Origin: Armatimonadota bacterium
GTDB taxonomy: Bacteria; Armatimonadota; Armatimonadia; Armatimonadales; Armatimonadaceae
Direction: 5' to 3'
Assembly (NCBI GenBank): GCA_014379275.1
Contig: JACMMA010000635.1
Location: forward strand, 1-7,520
DNA length: 7,520 nt
Shown here: one piece after another, positions 6,225 through 7,520 of the stretch
Position numbering within the stretch: the first letter of the stretch is position 1
Layout: each line of letters begins with the position of its first letter
The notes under the pieces: model-generated
The model's database searches: none
The model's input: the letters and a program-made list of their open reading frames with translations, nothing else
Told to the model about the DNA's origin: nothing
Position numbers and translations under genes: made by a program

Positions 6225-7520
6225 TTACTCCACGTAGTTCTTCGAAATGCCCATCTCCTCCGGCGCGTGCAGGCGGAGCATTTTCGAGTTGAGGTCGGTT
6301 GGCAGGCTGTTCGCCGTCGCTTTCGATACCACATACATCACGATCAGGGAGAACGGAACGCCCCAGATAGCCGGCTGTTCGAGCAGGGCTTTCGTCAGCG
6401 GGGACACTTCCAAAGGGAGCCACTTCTTTTCGATGCCCATGAACGTAATAATGGCGAACAAGGACATCGTTCCGCCGAGGAGCATGCCCGCCGCCGCGCC
6501 GTAGCGCGTCAGGCCCCGCCACCACGCCCCGAGGAGCAGGAGCGGGAAGTAGGACGCCGCCGCGATGGCGAACGCCCACCCAACGAGCAACGTGATGTCG
6601 AACGATTCCACGAGTAAGCCGAGTCCCATCGAAATGACGCCGAACACGACGGCGGCGACTTTGAACGCGGTCAATCGCTCCCCGGTGGTCGCGGTCGGCT
6701 TAATCATTTTGCCGTAAATGTCGTGTGCCAGTGCGCCGCTCATGGAAACGAGTAGCCCGCTAAACGTCGACATGAACGCCGCGAACGCGCCCGCCGACGT
6801 GATGCCCGCGAGGATTTCGCCGAGTAGCTTGTTCTCTAAAATGCGCGGCAGGGCGATCACGACCGAGTCCGTCTTGTTGTTGGCGTAAAGAGCGGGGAGC
6901 AGTTCTCGCCCCAGTGCGCCCCACATCGGCGTGAACACGTAGAACGCGCCGAGCAGTACCATCACCCAGAACGTCGTGCGCTTCGCCGAGCGACCGTCCG
7001 GGTTGGTATAGAATCGGACCAGGATATGCGGCAGTCCCGCCGTCCCGCAAACCAGCGCGATGATCAGGGAGTAGGTGTACAGGAGCGGGTACCCATGCTT
7101 GCCGGTCAGGGTGCCATAGGGTTCGATCCACTTTTTGTTCGCGGGCGCATTTGGAACGTACGTATCGGAATCGAATACTGCAGTAGTCGGCGCACCGAAT
7201 TCTAATTTTGGCGCGGTCAAAGTTCCCGACGCGCCAAGTGGAGTGCCGTCCTTGTTAGAAACGGAGTTTGCTGGAGCACCACGCAAAATGCCGCCTCGTT
7301 CTACCGAAAAACTACCCTCAACGGTATTCAGTGGATTGTCGTTGCCGTCGAAGAGAAATGCCGACGTGTCGTCAACTCCATAAGGTATGGTTTCAGCGAG
7401 ACGCGGATCAAGTTTCGCGGCGGAACCCACCTTGTCAACCATCGCGCCATCGGGAAACATTACCGAAGTATCGGCCAGAGTCGAAAATGCCATCACATTC
7501 GCGGGGGCTTTATCTTTCCC
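6225..7520 (-). CDS. ActP-like sodium:solute symporter (SSS family), 5' end cut off
   Basis: The C-terminal 431 residues of an inner-membrane sodium-coupled transporter; the frame is open to the right edge, so the start and about six N-terminal helices lie outside. Seven helices are visible at about residues 145-168, 182-204, 235-265, 283-305, 309-334, 341-361 and 384-400. GTAGLPHILVRF (7046-7011) is the hallmark of the acetate/monocarboxylate branch (ActP, MctC). The stretch from ITSAGAFAAF to ALAHDIY matches the ActP helix thought to contribute to the sodium site. The tail KMLRLHAPE also suits this branch. Substrate is likely a short carboxylate, but sequence alone cannot fix it. Before the first visible helix lies a hydrophilic stretch of over 130 residues with lower GC than the rest of the gene. 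A terminator follows directly after the stop. Confidence 0.9.
   Translation of the reverse strand, partial: GKDKAPANVMAFSTLADTSVMFPDGAMVDKVGSAAKLDPRLAETIPYGVDDTSAFLFDGNDNPLNTVEGSFSVERGGILRGAPANSVSNKDGTPLGASGTLTAPKLEFGAPTTAVFDSDTYVPNAPANKKWIEPYGTLTGKHGYPLLYTYSLIIALVCGTAGLPHILVRFYTNPDGRSAKRTTFWVMVLLGAFYVFTPMWGALGRELLPALYANNKTDSVVIALPRILENKLLGEILAGITSAGAFAAFMSTFSGLLVSMSGALAHDIYGKMIKPTATTGERLTAFKVAAVVFGVISMGLGLLVESFDITLLVGWAFAIAAASYFPLLLLGAWWRGLTRYGAAAGMLLGGTMSLFAIITFMGIEKKWLPLEVSPLTKALLEQPAIWGVPFSLIVMYVVSKATANSLPTDLNSKMLRLHAPEEMGISKNYVE

Noticed and set aside
6116..6334. N-terminal extension of the SGNH hydrolase from 6334
   Set aside because: It would overlap the symporter coding region and its terminator and would bury the signal peptide 73 residues inside the protein.
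5880..6617. 245-codon plus-strand open frame
   Set aside because: It is antisense to the SGNH and symporter genes, crosses their terminator and is low-complexity and Arg-rich; no recognisable domain.
7494..7496. GTG start for the symporter at 7496
   Set aside because: The frame stays open to the window edge, and the conserved N-terminal helices of the family are missing, so the real start is outside.
1..7520. CRISPR array, insertion sequence, tRNA/rRNA, phage or defence genes
   Set aside because: No regularly spaced direct repeats, transposase or integrase motifs, RNA gene signatures or known defence domains were seen on either strand.

Overview
The window is a GC-rich (roughly 60%) bacterial chromosomal segment with tightly packed genes and recognisable sigma70-type promoters. 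The gene mix is a Gfo/Idh/MocA oxidoreductase, a PHP-like hydrolase, an exported SGNH esterase, a sodium:solute symporter and a membrane-bound SpoIIE-type phosphatase. This would suit a free-living heterotroph of a group such as Armatimonadota, Planctomycetota or Verrucomicrobiota. That placement is inference from gene content only; no phylogenetic marker is present.

Layout: four genes point right and two point left, and the two sets converge at about 4593-4654. On the plus strand lie an NAD(P)-dependent Gfo/Idh/MocA oxidoreductase (123-1136), a two-TM GAF-SpoIIE/PP2C phosphatase of the RsbU kind (1254-2720), a PHP-like metal-dependent hydrolase with altered ligands (2860-4113), and a small SnoaL/NTF2-like protein (4242-4592). 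On the minus strand lie the 3' part of an ActP-like sodium:solute symporter (7520-6225, cut by the right edge) and, downstream of it, a secreted SGNH/GDSL hydrolase (6115-4655).

The gaps are short but structured. A very long near-perfect hairpin (1138-1201) follows the oxidoreductase. A full -35/-10 pair (TTGACA, 18 bp, TATCAT) lies ahead of the PHP-like gene. A TTGCCT/TATAAT promoter drives the SnoaL-like gene. A perfect 12-bp hairpin separates the convergent genes, and a strong hairpin ends the symporter. The SGNH gene has a -10-like GATAAT only 6 nt before its ATG, which would fit a leaderless transcript.

With separate promoters and terminators, most genes look individually transcribed rather than forming one operon. 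The most plausible functional link is between the two minus-strand genes: an exported esterase that could release acetate or a similar acid from polymers, beside a symporter of the acetate/monocarboxylate type. I see no defence system, mobile element, CRISPR array or RNA gene. The points most worth a second look are the long hairpin, the PHP-like protein with Tyr or Asn where metal ligands are expected, the Gly-Gln-Ser nucleophile motif of the esterase, and the roughly 130-residue, lower-GC external loop of the symporter.
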